From assembly GCA_944472155.2 (NCBI GenBank), contig OX235277.1, positions 23,322,804-23,386,803 of the forward strand: 64,000 bases of DNA, read 5' to 3'. This DNA is from Trichobilharzia szidati. Taxonomy: Eukaryota > Platyhelminthes > Trematoda > Strigeidida > Schistosomatidae. Position 1 is the stretch's first letter. Each line of letters opens with the position of its first letter. Under the pieces are notes generated by a model. It saw only the letters and a list, made by a program, of their open reading frames with translations. It was not told the origin of the DNA and did no database searches. The position numbers and the translations under genes are program-made. Positions 53,850-64,000 of this stretch are shown piece after piece.

Positions 53850-55620
53850 GAATAGAACAGAATAAACCACGTTGGCTGGTAAAAGCTTTCAGGAATCGAG
53901 TCAATCGGTGTGTCTACTATGAATGAAAGTAAAAATAAGGTTTGGAACCAGGAATATTCGTTCAGTGTAAGAAGCTGAGAAGGCTGTACAGGCTGCCAAA
54001 CAAATGAGAAAATACGGCACAAATGTGCTAGGAATCTGCGAGAGCAGAAGGAATAGATGTGGACTCTCCGGTCACTCAGACTCAAAATAAGAGCACACCG
54101 AGGGAGTAGTTATCAGGAGGTCATCAACAGTAGGTGAGTTTCTAGTGCAGTGGGAAGGGATTCCACCCAAACTTATGACAGCAAGATTCAACTCAAGAGG
54201 AAGGAAGGTTACAAATATCCAATGTTACGCAAAATGTTAAAAACAACGCGAAACAATACAAGGAAGATTTTTACAGACAGCTACAAACAGTAATGGACAA
54301 CATTCCTAATGGTTATATCAAAATTGATATAGACAGTAGGAATGTCAGCAGATCTGGGAGCAGATAATACAGAATGAGAACTCACCAAGGACCAAGAGGC
54401 TCTGAAAAAATTGGGTGAGAACGGAGAACTCTTCTCAGACTTCTGAACCTTCACTGGTTTGATGACGGGAAGCAGCATGTACAAACACAGTGATATACAC
54501 AAGACAACATGAATTTCGCCTGATGGACGCACCAAAACACCTTGGTCAAATTCACGCCAGACACAACGTCGAGAATGGGAGCAGAGTGGCCTCAGGCCAT
54601 TATTTAGTTCAGAGAACCTACAAGGTGATGCTGAAATCCTTCAGAACAGCCACAGACAGGTGACAATTCAAGTTGAATACTGAGAAACCAAAAGAAACAG
54701 CTACAAAAGATATATTCATTGCAGCCATCAAAGCAAAGTCGGAGATACCACATGAAATCACTGAGAGAAGCTGTAAGGAAGAACACTGGAACTCCATGAA
54801 AGTGATGTTCAAAGAAACGTGTACAACCGTTTCAGCAAGAAAGACCATTATCTAACTAAAAGAACCCATGGACCAAGCTGGAGTCAGGATATGCGACGCA
54901 TCATCATCAAACAAAGCACAGAATGACAGTCAAATCCCTACCTCAGCTTCATCGATTTTGAAAAGCTTTTGACCGCATTGACCAAGAAGTAATTTGGAAA
55001 CTGCTTCCAAACTATGGTATGATTATTTCACATATCAAGTTGTGGCGGTGTGTTACAGAAATGTATTCCAACGGAATGTCACTCTCAAATATTCCCACGG
55101 TTCAATGATGCATTTGCAACGAAAACGTATATGTATTCAAACATTATATTTCATGTAGTTTAATGTCAACCAAAATCACACGCTCAGGGATTGATTGAAT
55201 ATATAAACAGCGATTTGATCACTTGAATATATACCTTGACTTCTTTGTCTTGCTTTCTGCTGTTACAAAGTGATCCACAAAGGAAACCTCAGGGAATTCT
55301 TTGACGTGAAGACGGGAGTAAACAAATCACGCTGTCTACTACCATCGAAGATATTACCAGTTGTGGGTGACTGGATTATAAGTCAGACTGTGAAGAAAGC
55401 GAAGACAGGAATATGCTGCACAGGGATGGCAATTCAATTACATATCTTATCAGCATCTTATCAGTCACAGAAGGAACAGATACAGATGCGAAAACCAGAA
55501 TCAGAAAGAGTGACCTCCATCACTTCAAACGCAGTATGGAATTCTACTATACCTGTGCATAGAGAACAAAATTCAGATTCCCGACGCTTATGCTAATGAC
55601 TGTCGTAAGGGTAAAAAACC
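53850..55620 (+). mobile_element. Decayed RTE-like retrotransposon
   Basis: Pieces in changing frames follow the RTE order: an endonuclease part homologous to 63000-63760, then RT block A (DFEKAFDRIDQEVIWKLL near 54957-55010), then VIHKGNLREFFDVKTGV from 55270 and QTVKKAKTGI near 55390. Many stops, frameshifts and deletions. About 175 bp at 55091-55267 interrupt the RT between the SNG region and VIHKGNL. Confidence 0.8.
55091..55267 (+). repeat. Insert inside the decayed RTE reverse transcriptase
   Basis: Sequence without RT similarity splits two RT blocks that are adjacent in RTE elements. It could be a small nested insertion or local decay; no terminal features seen. Confidence 0.35.
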
Positions 55621-56423
55621 TTGTTAGCACGTCAGTAAAATCACTTACAACAGTTCACCGCAGACATTTATCAACTGCTGCCTTCGCCAAATAAAGAAGA
55701 TTGAATGTCAAGAAGGAATCGGCATCATGAAATTCCCAAAAGTGAACCAATCAAAGACTTGTGGGTTAGCGAATATGGCGAAAAATGCAGATCGATCAAA
55801 TACGCACTGAGAAGAGCTTTAAATGACATCACGCTGCAAGACCTCGATTTTAACCTGAGTGTTGAACGACTAGTGAGGTTTTACAGGGTTTCCTGGTGGA
55901 GATTGTGTAGATAGGAGATGAGGGACTGCAGGCAATCGTGGATCTAGCTGGAGATGACTTTGGAGAATTAGAAAAAGTGCATATTTTCTGTCAAATCCCC
56001 ACACTGCACTCAGAACCCGCGGGAGTAATAACAACAAGAAAATTATGTGGACTAAGTGGGTTCATTTAATAAGGTTTGCAAGTTTTGCTACCAGCAAGTT
56101 ATAAAATGCCCTATTCGCTCAAATAAATGTAATAACGGTCTTATTCCAAACACGTTCATTGTTAGTAACAAAATTTGTGCACGAACATTGTTAACGAAGT
56201 GTTAATTGACCTACCGTATCACGGACGGCATGTTATATCTGAAAATGAGTGAATAATTACTGAGTTTTATCTAATCCTAAAAGATAATATCTTCGTTGAG
56301 AAACCTCACCTCAGTACACCACTGGTCATAAATAATTTTTGGTGCACGACATCAAAAACAAGTGTACAAGAAGGTACTCACATAAGGAACTTTTTCTACT
56401 TGTTATCGACTGTTTACAATAAT

Positions 56424-56472
56424 ATGGTTCTAGCTGTGCTTATATTCATTTTTATCCATTCTATCAAAGTCT
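56424..56472 (+). CDS. Candidate signal-peptide exon of a second secreted gene
   Basis: The ATG opens MVLAVLIFIFIHSIKV, a convincing short signal peptide, and the exon leaves in phase 1 at a perfect GTGAGT donor. The next in-phase exon with a superb acceptor is 58416. No TATA box or trans-splice site is obvious. Confidence 0.4.
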
Positions 56473-56582
56473 GTGAGTTGTTACAGTTGAATCCACACTT
56501 AGAATCGATAGTCTGCTTTGCATTTATATGTATGTTATCAAATAGAAAGAAATTTCAAATCAGAATTCCCTTTAATAAATTC

Positions 56583-57455
56583 AGGCAGAGAAAGAACAAA
56601 CATTGAAGCAAAATAACATTGACCCATCTGATTTTGTTGGTTCCCAACAGCTGCGTAAGACCGATAATCTCTGAGATATAAAAGTCAGCATCCAGTTCGG
56701 CATAATCTTGTCTATCAGCAAGCGTGTTACAAGAGTGTCATGGTAAAATAAAACATCAAGATGACAAGGTAGCTGAAGTGTAAGCGCATACCTTGTTAGA
56801 CATAAGTTTCTAGAAAATTAATTGGAAATTTTGTTATTAGGTAGGTAAGATGAGAGATCAAAATTTGGTATGCAAGAGTTCAGATGAAAAGATGATGATG
56901 TACCGAGGAAAGCGGAACCCATAACGTCAAGAAAAACTGTAATTTGTGTAAGTCAAACATAAAAAAATAGGCGAGCGTGGAGTTTGAAAGATAAGTTGGA
57001 CTCTAATTACCCTGATGACACATTTCCCAATAACTCTTGGGCATCTAACTTCATTCACGTATCTTTCCAACTACCCCGCTCGCCTCCTTGTTTTCTGTTT
57101 GATTTCCGTAAATTACAGTTTTTCTTGACGTTATGGGTTCCGCTCTCCTCGTTGCATCATCATCTTTTCATGTGACCTCATAAACACCAAATTTTGATCT
57201 CTCATCTCACCATGTAATTATCGCTAATCTGTTGTTGCCAACATAACAACAAACTTGCCAACTAATTTTCTAGAAACTTAGGTTTAACAAGGTATGCATA
57301 TATATATATTTAAATATGCTAACACTTCAGCTACCTTGTCGTGTTGATCTTTTATCCTACCCTCTTGGAGGTTATCGGTTGTATGCAGCTGCTGAGAACG
57401 AACAAAAACTGGGTCAATGTTATTTTGCCTCAATGTTTGTTCCTCCTCTGCTCTA
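56583..57455. repeat. Large fold-back repeat, arms of about 400 bp
   Basis: GAACAAACATTGAAGC and the following AATAACATTGACCCA at the left recur in reverse at the right end. Inner runs (ACAAGGTAGCTGAAG, AAAACTGTAATTTG, GGCGAGCG) also mirror each other around a centre near 57030. The arms have diverged, so it is not recent. It lies in the intron of the candidate gene. Confidence 0.8.
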
Positions 57456-57941
57456 AAGAAACTGGCTGTTATTGTGATGTAGGGAGTTGACTCATATCGT
57501 TTTATATATTGTAGTATGTCATATGTGAGGTTGAGAGAAGATCATTCTGGTTTTCACTTTACGCTATCTTAAAATAGGATTTGCATCGACACATTTCGTT
57601 GAAACTTACGCTTTCCATTCGGAAGTTCAATGGTTGCTAAATGTTTCAAATAAATTATGTGAAATTTGAATGGATGAATTAGACATAATACTACTTAAAA
57701 ACATCCATTTGTTTAAATCTATTGAAGACAGACTGAACAAGAAAACTATGAAATGTTCGAGCAATAAGTTTAGACAGATTCAAAGTAACTCCCAACTGGA
57801 AAATCTATTTTTTATGACAATCAAACAGACAAACACAAATATAAGTAGATAATAATGAAAAGGCTTTTAGGGAAACTGAAACACATTGAATGAAACAGGT
57901 GAGCTCAAAATGAACACTGATGATAAAAGATATCAACTTCT

Positions 57942-58334
57942 ATAGTTTGGTTTGTAAGGGTTAGTTATGTTTTACGAGTTGATCACGGATTAATATCAGT
58001 TAGAGAACAATTAAAAACCAGGGAGTACTGGACAGCTGCTGTTTCATACTAGTTCGGGAATCATCGGCAGTACGCACCCACAGGGATTCGAACCAATGTT
58101 TGGGGTCGCACTAAATCACGAATCGGTAGAAGTCAGAATTCATGAGCCATTGAATCGGGTCCCAGTGGCTGAATGGTATACGAGCTTGCCTTGTAACCGG
58201 AAGGTCCTGGGTTTGAATCCCAGTGAGTGTGTACTGCCAATGATTCCCAAACTAGGATGAAACAGCAGCTGTCCAGTACTCTCTGGTTTTCAATGGTTCT
58301 CTAACTGATATCAATCCGTGATCAACTGGTGAAA
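57942..58334 (+). mobile_element. Inverted-pair tRNA-like SINE (copy 4)
   Basis: Reverse arm (about 57975-58098) and forward arm (about 58155-58334) around a shortened centre. A 12-bp direct repeat, ATATCAACTTCT, flanks it at 57930-57941 and 58335-58346, so the pair inserted as one unit. Both hammerheads are damaged: forward core CCAATGA, reverse core CCGATGA. Confidence 0.85.
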
Positions 58335-58415
58335 ATATCAACTTCTGGCTACTTCTGAATAATTTTAGTTATTGCGATATGACTGCTTAATAATATTTCA
58401 CATTATTTTTTACAG

Positions 58416-58579
58416 TTAGTCAGTTGTCAGATGTTTTTGTTGCTGTCTCTCATGCTGATTGTAAACAAGTGAAAATAAAGTGTGAAAATTCATCATTTGC
58501 AATTGGTTGTCTTGTGACTAAGCATAAGAATCAGGTGCTTCACACTAATTGGCTGGCAAATGCGATAGCTGAGTTCTAA
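58416..58579 (+). CDS. Candidate second exon of the secreted gene
   Basis: A superb acceptor (CATTATTTTTTACAG) is followed in phase 1 by 53 open codons and TAA. The peptide has three Cys (DCKQVKIKCENSS, AIGC) and an Asn-Ser-Ser glycosylation site. Joined to 56424-56472 it makes a 70-residue secreted protein. No family recognised, and no AATAAA nearby. A Cys-rich frame follows at 58756-58974 but has no clear splice link. Confidence 0.38.
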
Positions 58580-59452
58580 TAATCCAACAATGCTAATTCT
58601 TAGCAAACGACTTCACTTTTTGTCGAAGGCACAGAAGATAATATGTATCGAATGTCTCATCCTCTAATTTAGTCAAAAATTAAATCGCAATTACTAAAAT
58701 CTTGACCGACAATACAATGAACAGTATAATATGAGAAATATTATTGTCACAGTAATTGGAGCGTGTTTGTAATCACACTCATCTCTGCGAATTATATTCA
58801 TTGATCTGCAGTTCTAATTGCAAACTATTTGTCCAATACTCTCCGACATTTGATATTTCACCTCAGACTTTTCATCGCCAAGTTCGATTAAATCAATCCG
58901 ACTTATGCAATTTCGGAACACAGATGTCAGTGTGCAGTCATTCCATGCCACAGTGTGTGCAATTCGTTATCTGAATAACCTCATTTTCCATTGCATGAGG
59001 AAGTTATCACCAGTAAGATTAATATTTAAGAATTGTTCACTAAAATTCTGATACATCTTTTAAGTTGCTATTTATTTTTTATCTTGATTATAGCTTGATT
59101 TCACACCGTATTTTTGTTACATATATGGAATCTTCAGCACGTGATATCAGTAGCCCAATTTTCGCAGGCAGGTCACTTTTTATAAAAGGGGGACCGCATG
59201 GTCTCCCCACTGACGTAAACCATACGCTCGAACGCACCCAACCAAGGTAGATTGCGATTTGTAGTCCACTAAGGTGCAATGGTGCTGCTGCTGGATTCAA
59301 CATAGAACTTGGCACCGAAGTGCAGCAGTTCGAGTTGCCACGTTCCAAATAGCACACAAAGGTAGACAGGAAAATGAGAGAAGAGAATCAATAGAATTTA
59401 GATAAGTATAAGATTGAAACAGAATGAGTAATGGTAGAAAGGAATATGAAGG

Positions 59453-59818
59453 TTAAAGAGACTGAATACATCTGCGCCATTGACGACGATTTTGAGCCAT
59501 GTCACCTAGTGTCTCCAGCCATTGATTCTTAGAGTCCCGAGGGCCCCAACCCGGAAGTCTGCATCTCCCTACCTGACTCAGTTTAACTGTCAGGGATTTC
59601 ATGGATTGATGAGGCCATGTTTTTGTTTGGCCACCACTTACTCTTTTCCAACATGCACTTATATCAGCTAGTAATGCCCGTCGGGGGAGGCGATGGCTAG
59701 GCATGCGCAGCACGTGACCTAACCATCTCAATCTATGTAACTTTATAGCCTCTTCGATTGATTTTCCCTCTTTGCCCAACACTCTACGCCTGACGTCAAC
59801 ATTACTTACCTTATTATA
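59453..59818 (-). pseudogene. LINE polyprotein C-terminal part
   Basis: In the same frame as the RT but after the TAG at 59819-59821. Contains LHRLRWLGHVLRMPSHRLPR, the typical C-terminal motif of RTE and related elements, and ends RRQWRRCIQSL. It ends before the 3' UTR. Confidence 0.8.
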
Positions 59819-61279
59819 CTACCTAACGCGAGAAAGAGACCGTAAACATCTGTGGTCAAAAACAGACAATCTCTTCATGTCTTCCGCTCTCAATGGCCAC
59901 GTCTCACCGCCATAGAGAAGGACGGAGCGAACTGCTGAGCAGTATACACGTCCCTTGGTTGACAGCCGGATGTCACGCCTACGCCAGAGACGGTGTAAGT
60001 TAGCGAAAGCAGCCCGAGCTTTCTGGATCCGTGCTGTGATTTCGTCACCAATCAATCCGTTGGTGCTGATACAACTTCCCAAATAGGTAAAGTGGTCAAC
60101 ATGTTCTATCACTTCACTCCCTATCACTAAGCTAGGAGTTGACGTAGTCCAGTCCTGTAGCAGCATCTTACATTTCACAGGGGCGAATCGCATGCCAAAC
60201 ATACGAAGATTGCTGCTCAAGGTGTTCAGAAGACTCTGCATTTTGTCAGCGTCCTCTCCTAGCAGGACTATGTCGTCTGCGTATTCTAAGTCTATAAGAC
60301 TATTCCCTGGTAACAAGTCGATTCCTAAGTCGTTAAGTTCAGTTAAGGATACTTCCATTAGCATATCTATGATGAAGTTAAACAGAAAAGGGGAAAGTGG
60401 ACATCCCTGACGGACACCGCTGGTTGTTATCAATTCAGATGACAATTCCCCATAAGCCCTTACACGGCTACGTGAGTTTGAGTAGAGTGCCTTGATTGGT
60501 GCAATGTACTTTCTTGGCACTCCCTTCATAGTCAAACATTGCCATAGAACCTCTCGATCCACAGAGTCGAAGGCCGCCTTCAAGTCAAGAAATATGGCGA
60601 TTGTTGGACGCCTAAAAGTGTGCCTATGTTCTAGGATCTGTCGGAGAGTGAAGATATGATCTATGCACCCTCTACCTGGCCTAAAGCCTGCTTGATTTTC
60701 CCTCGTTTGTTCCTCCCGAGTTCGGCTTAGTCTGTTCATGATTACTGAGCCTAGGATTTTAGAGACTATGTTCGTTAGGCTGATTCCTCTATGATTATCA
60801 CATGAGGACTTATCTCCCTTCTTGAATACTGGTATGATAAGTGACTTACCCCAGTCTGATGGAACCGTCTCTGATTCCCAGACGTTACCTAGTACCTTAG
60901 TTAAACTATATACTAGTATGTCACCCCCATATTTAAACACCTCTGGAATAATTCCGTCGGGTCCTGCCGCTTTGCCTCGTTTCAAATTACGGATAGCTTT
61001 TGTGACCTCACTTACAGACGGCGGGCCAGTGTCTATGTCCCATTCGGGTGTGTGCTGGATGGCGGGGAGGCTCAGTGTGGCTGTAGGCAAGTTAAACTGT
61101 TCCTCGAAGTGTTCTTTCCAGCGTTCGAGGCGTCTATCCTGAGAGCTAATTAAGGAGCCATTTTTCTCACAAATAGTCTCATTTATGATTTGCCTTCTCC
61201 CACCCGTTTCCCTGATGAGTCTAAAGAGTTGCCTATCGCCGATGCTTTTTCCATCTCTTTCGCCTTTGTCAACCACCAC
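59819..61279 (-). pseudogene. LINE reverse transcriptase
   Basis: 486 codons in the RT frame. Motifs in order: GKAAGPDGIIPE (residue 103), HRGISLTNIVSKI (163), QAGFRPGRGC (196), FLDLKAAFDSVD (230), GVRQGCPLSPFLF (288), YADDIVLL (333), FTYLGS. The catalytic YADD is intact. The reading start given is not a true start; in the intact element the frame continues from the endonuclease across the slip near 61236-61250. An in-frame TAG ends it early. Confidence 0.9.
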
Positions 61280-62724
61280 TGTTCACGGTCCTTGCGGAGA
61301 CTTTTCGTAAGTTTCCTTTTGTGCAGCTTTCGCTCCTCATTGAATTCGGAGCTCGCCGGAATAAGTCTTCTAGCACCTATGAGTTCGGATGAGGCAGTCG
61401 AAATCCAATGGTTTTTACTCACCTTTGGATTTACCTTATTCACAGCTTTTACAGCTGTATCTATGGCTGACTGAATATTTTTCCAGGCTTCTTCAGGATG
61501 AGCGCAACTATATAACTCAGATATGTGTTTAGCTAGTTCTTCCTCAAATAGGGACTTAGTTTCCTGAACGAGCTGGGGACGTGATGGGTTTACCGCCAGC
61601 TGTTTCCTACGTCCGTTCAGTCGTAAGCACACACGAGCGCGGACCAGTGCGTGATCGGTAACTACACACGTGTTCCAGAAGGATCGGCAATCCCCTACCG
61701 ACCCACGCCAACGATAGCTTATTGCTATGTGGTCTATTTGTGTCCAGCGTTGGTTTGATGATGGAGGTCGCAAGGTCAGACAGTGTCTCTCCTTGTGTTT
61801 GAAGTTAGTGCTTACAAGAAAGAAGTGATTATCTGAACAGAACTGTAGGAGACGGTCACCGTTGTCGGTTCGCTGGCACGGAATTCCGTATGTGCCACCG
61901 ACATTCTTCTCAGATTGACACAATTTCCCCACTTGAGCATTAAAGTCACCAGCTAAAACGACTATTTCTGAGCGTTTAGCCTTTCGCAGCAAACTAGACA
62001 GCTTTTGGTAGAACTCATCCTTCGTTTCATCTGAACTGCAGTCAGTGGGGGCGTAGGCGGAGATTACGAAAAGGCATCGGCGAGTAGTGCAGTCCTTTCT
62101 CCTTTTCACTGATCCGTTCAGACGGACAGCACACATTCGGCTATCTACCGGGATCCAGTCAAGTAGTGTCTTTTCTGCCCTAGTACTCAGAGCTATCCCA
62201 ACACCAGCTAATCCTCGTGAGCTAGCCGTCTCATCTCCTGACACCCTCAAGGTGAATTTTGCAGATTCATCCTGTTGGCCAGGTGGGGTTAGGTGAATAA
62301 CCACACTTGGGTCTTGTATGCCTGTTTCTGAAACACAACATACATCAATGGCTCGGGATGCCAGAGTCTTGGCTAGTGATGCCTGTTGTCCTATTTGGCA
62401 AAGTGTCCTAACATTAAATGCCCCTATATGAAATTGGTGGCGTGGCTTTAGGAGACTATCGATGGTGGCTTTTTGGCTTCCATCGTTATTAGTGCACACA
62501 GAGTTAAGAGGAAGTGAAGAGCCATTAAGTAGAGGAGTTGCATTAGTAGAAGGAAGGTAAGATAATAGAGATGAAGATGAAGACAAAGGTGAGTGAGGAA
62601 TAGAGAGGTTTCGCGTGCTCTTCGGGTAGTGAGGGCGATTGTTACTTCCCGGCTGCCCACACCGTGGAAGTTGGTTGCGTGACTGCAGAGCCCAGAGGAC
62701 AACTGCTTGAGGCCGGTCACACAC
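61183..62724 (-). pseudogene. LINE AP endonuclease
   Basis: 513 codons, opening at a GTG inside a longer open frame, with a Ser/Pro/Asn-rich N-terminus. AP-endonuclease motifs: FHIGAFNVRTL (98), VSETG (131), SAYAPTD (222), LAGDFNAQVG (258), DHIAI (331), VTDHALVRARV (355). Ends by running out of frame at 61183; the RT frame is offset by one base. Confidence 0.9.
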
Positions 62725-62779
62725 GGCCTGTTTTTGTTTGTTCTTTTTTATTTGGTGTGTCTCAGTGGCGTATTTAACC

Positions 62780-64000
62780 TCGCCTAGATTACTAGGTCAC
62801 TAGTATTCTAGCCGGTCCCAAGCCCGGATAAAGAGGGAGGGTTGGGGCGTGGTGCTAGCAACTCCACCCCCAAAACTTAACCAAATTGCTACTAAAACTT
62901 CAACGCACAAATATATTCAAAATTCTAAAATTACAAACAATAGCCTTATTTTTCGCTGGAATCGGGGAAGTGAAATGACACGGGCTGGTGAAAGCCTTCG
63001 GGAAGCCAGTCAGCCGATGTGCCTTCTTTCGATGAAAGCGAAAATAAGGATGGGGACGTGGAATGTTCGTACAATGTACGAAGCTGGGAAGGCTGCTCAG
63101 GTAGCCGCAGAAATGAGGAGATATAAAATAGAAGTGTTGGGAATCTGCGAGAGCAGATGGAACGGATGTGGAAGGAGCCAACTATCAACTGGAGAGACAA
63201 TAATCTACTCCGGTCACCCAGAGGACAATCACGAGCACACCGAGGGAGTAGCCATCATGATGTCACCAACAGCGGCTAAAGCTCTCATGCAGTGGGAACC
63301 AATCTCCTCCAGGATAATGACAGCCAGGTTCAACTCAAAAGGAAAAGTGCTACGCGCCTACAAACGCCTCAGAACATGAGAAGAAGGAGGATTTCTACAG
63401 TCAACTACAAACAGTAATGGACAACGTCCCAAAGAGCGATATCAAAATCCTGATGGGCGACATGAATGCGAAACTGGGAGGAGACAATACAGGAAGAGAA
63501 CTCACCATGGGTCGTGAGGCCCTCGGTGAAATGAACGAAAATGGTGAACTCTTCTCAGACTTCTGCGCCTTCAATGATTTGGTGATTGGTGGCAGTGTGT
63601 TCAAACACAGGGATATACACAAGGCAACATGGATTTCACCAGATGGACACACCAAAAACCAGATAGACTTCATTTCAATCTCAAGGAAGTGGAGACGGAG
63701 CCTACTGGACACAAGATCGAGGAGAGGAGCAAATGTGGGTTCAGACCACTATCTAGTACAAGGGACATTCAAGGTGAAGCTGAAAGCCTCGAGGATACCT
63801 GGGGATAGGCCACAATGCAAGTTCAACACTCGCAAACTGAAGGACACAATCACACAGGACATTTTCACTGCAACTGTCAGAGCAAAGCAGGAAACACTAC
63901 GTGGCACCACTGAGGAATCATCCGTGGAAGACCATTGGAACTCTCTGAAGGTAATTTTCAACGAAACGTGCTCAACGGTTTTAGGAAGAAAGAAGAAACA
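62780..64000 (+). mobile_element. RTE-like retrotransposon, 5' half, runs off the window
   Basis: The same 5' end as the 20598 copy (CCTCGCCTAGATTACTAGG, then GGATAAAGAGGGAGGG). The endonuclease part has MGTWNVRTMYEAGKAAQV and CESRWNGCGR. A small deletion near 63343 shifts the frame where the other copy has KVTIIQCYAP. Further on are KILMGDMNAKLGGDNTG, DGHTKNQIDFISISRKW and GSDHYLVQ, open to the window end. Confidence 0.9.

Larger units (their letters stand above)
59070..62780 (-). mobile_element. Near-complete non-LTR retrotransposon (LINE), RTE-like
   Basis: From right to left on the minus strand: an endonuclease frame, a reverse-transcriptase frame, a C-terminal part, a 3' UTR and a 3' tail ending GTGAAATCAAGC plus A-rich sequence. 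One base-level frameshift near 61236-61250 and one in-frame stop at 59819-59821 are the only coding breaks I see, so it is young. Its 5' end abuts head-to-head the RTE at 62780. Clade assignment (RTE-like, by domain order and absence of a gag-like ORF) is tentative. Confidence 0.85.

Noticed and set aside
58756..58974. Cysteine-rich 72-codon frame
   Set aside because: It opens at TTG with a stop directly upstream, and the only in-frame acceptor is poor; kept only as a remark beside the candidate secreted gene.
1..64000. CRISPR arrays, bacterial operons, rRNA genes
   Set aside because: No repeat-spacer arrays, ribosome binding sites or rRNA sequence; the DNA is eukaryotic in character.

Overview
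The window looks like AT-rich, gene-poor DNA from a trematode, most likely a schistosome-type blood fluke. Three things point there: a micro-exon gene built from tiny phase-symmetric exons, tRNA-like SINEs carrying a hammerhead ribozyme (as in the schistosome Sm-alpha family), and a mix of RTE-like, CR1-like and Penelope-like retroelements. The assignment rests on content, not on a database match. One assembly gap of 498 N lies at 5103-5600.

The main result is a split gene on the + strand, about 2.37-23.1 kb, that ordinary ORF calling cannot see. Exon 1 (2430-2496) encodes a signal peptide and ends in phase 1 at a GTAAGT donor. After it I find 13 very short internal exons of 6, 9, 15 or 21 nt, nine of them exactly 9 nt. 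All start and end in phase 1. A terminal exon at 22908 is followed by AATAAA. Joined, the frame stays open for about 79 residues and gives a coherent charged, helix-like secreted peptide. This is the architecture of schistosome micro-exon genes (MEGs). Two other terminal exons (16014, 21301), each with stop and AATAAA, suggest shorter isoforms. Duplicated intron/exon blocks (12.75-14.39, 14.6-15.49 and 18.34-18.72 kb) show how some of the 9-nt exons arose.

Other gene evidence is weaker. On the minus strand at 0.2-0.65 kb are the last two exons of an unknown gene. At 56.4-58.6 kb (+) is a possible two-exon secreted protein. A few unattached candidate exons lie between 23 and 46 kb and on the minus strand at 12.2-13.4 kb.

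The rest is mobile DNA. There is a Penelope-like element with a GIY-YIG domain at 4.4-5.1 kb. Four hammerhead SINE copies occur, three of them built as inverted pairs, one with an intact ribozyme core. Three copies of a second tRNA-like SINE share their 3' tail with a near-complete LINE at 59.07-62.78 kb (-). RTE copies lie at 19.57-20.6 kb (-, internally deleted), 53.85-55.6 kb (+, decayed) and 62.78-64.0 kb (+, running off the window). A CR1-like endonuclease fragment is at 39.74-40.65 kb. Two large fold-back repeats lie at 50.8-51.2 and 56.6-57.5 kb. Long stretches between these hold nothing I can name.
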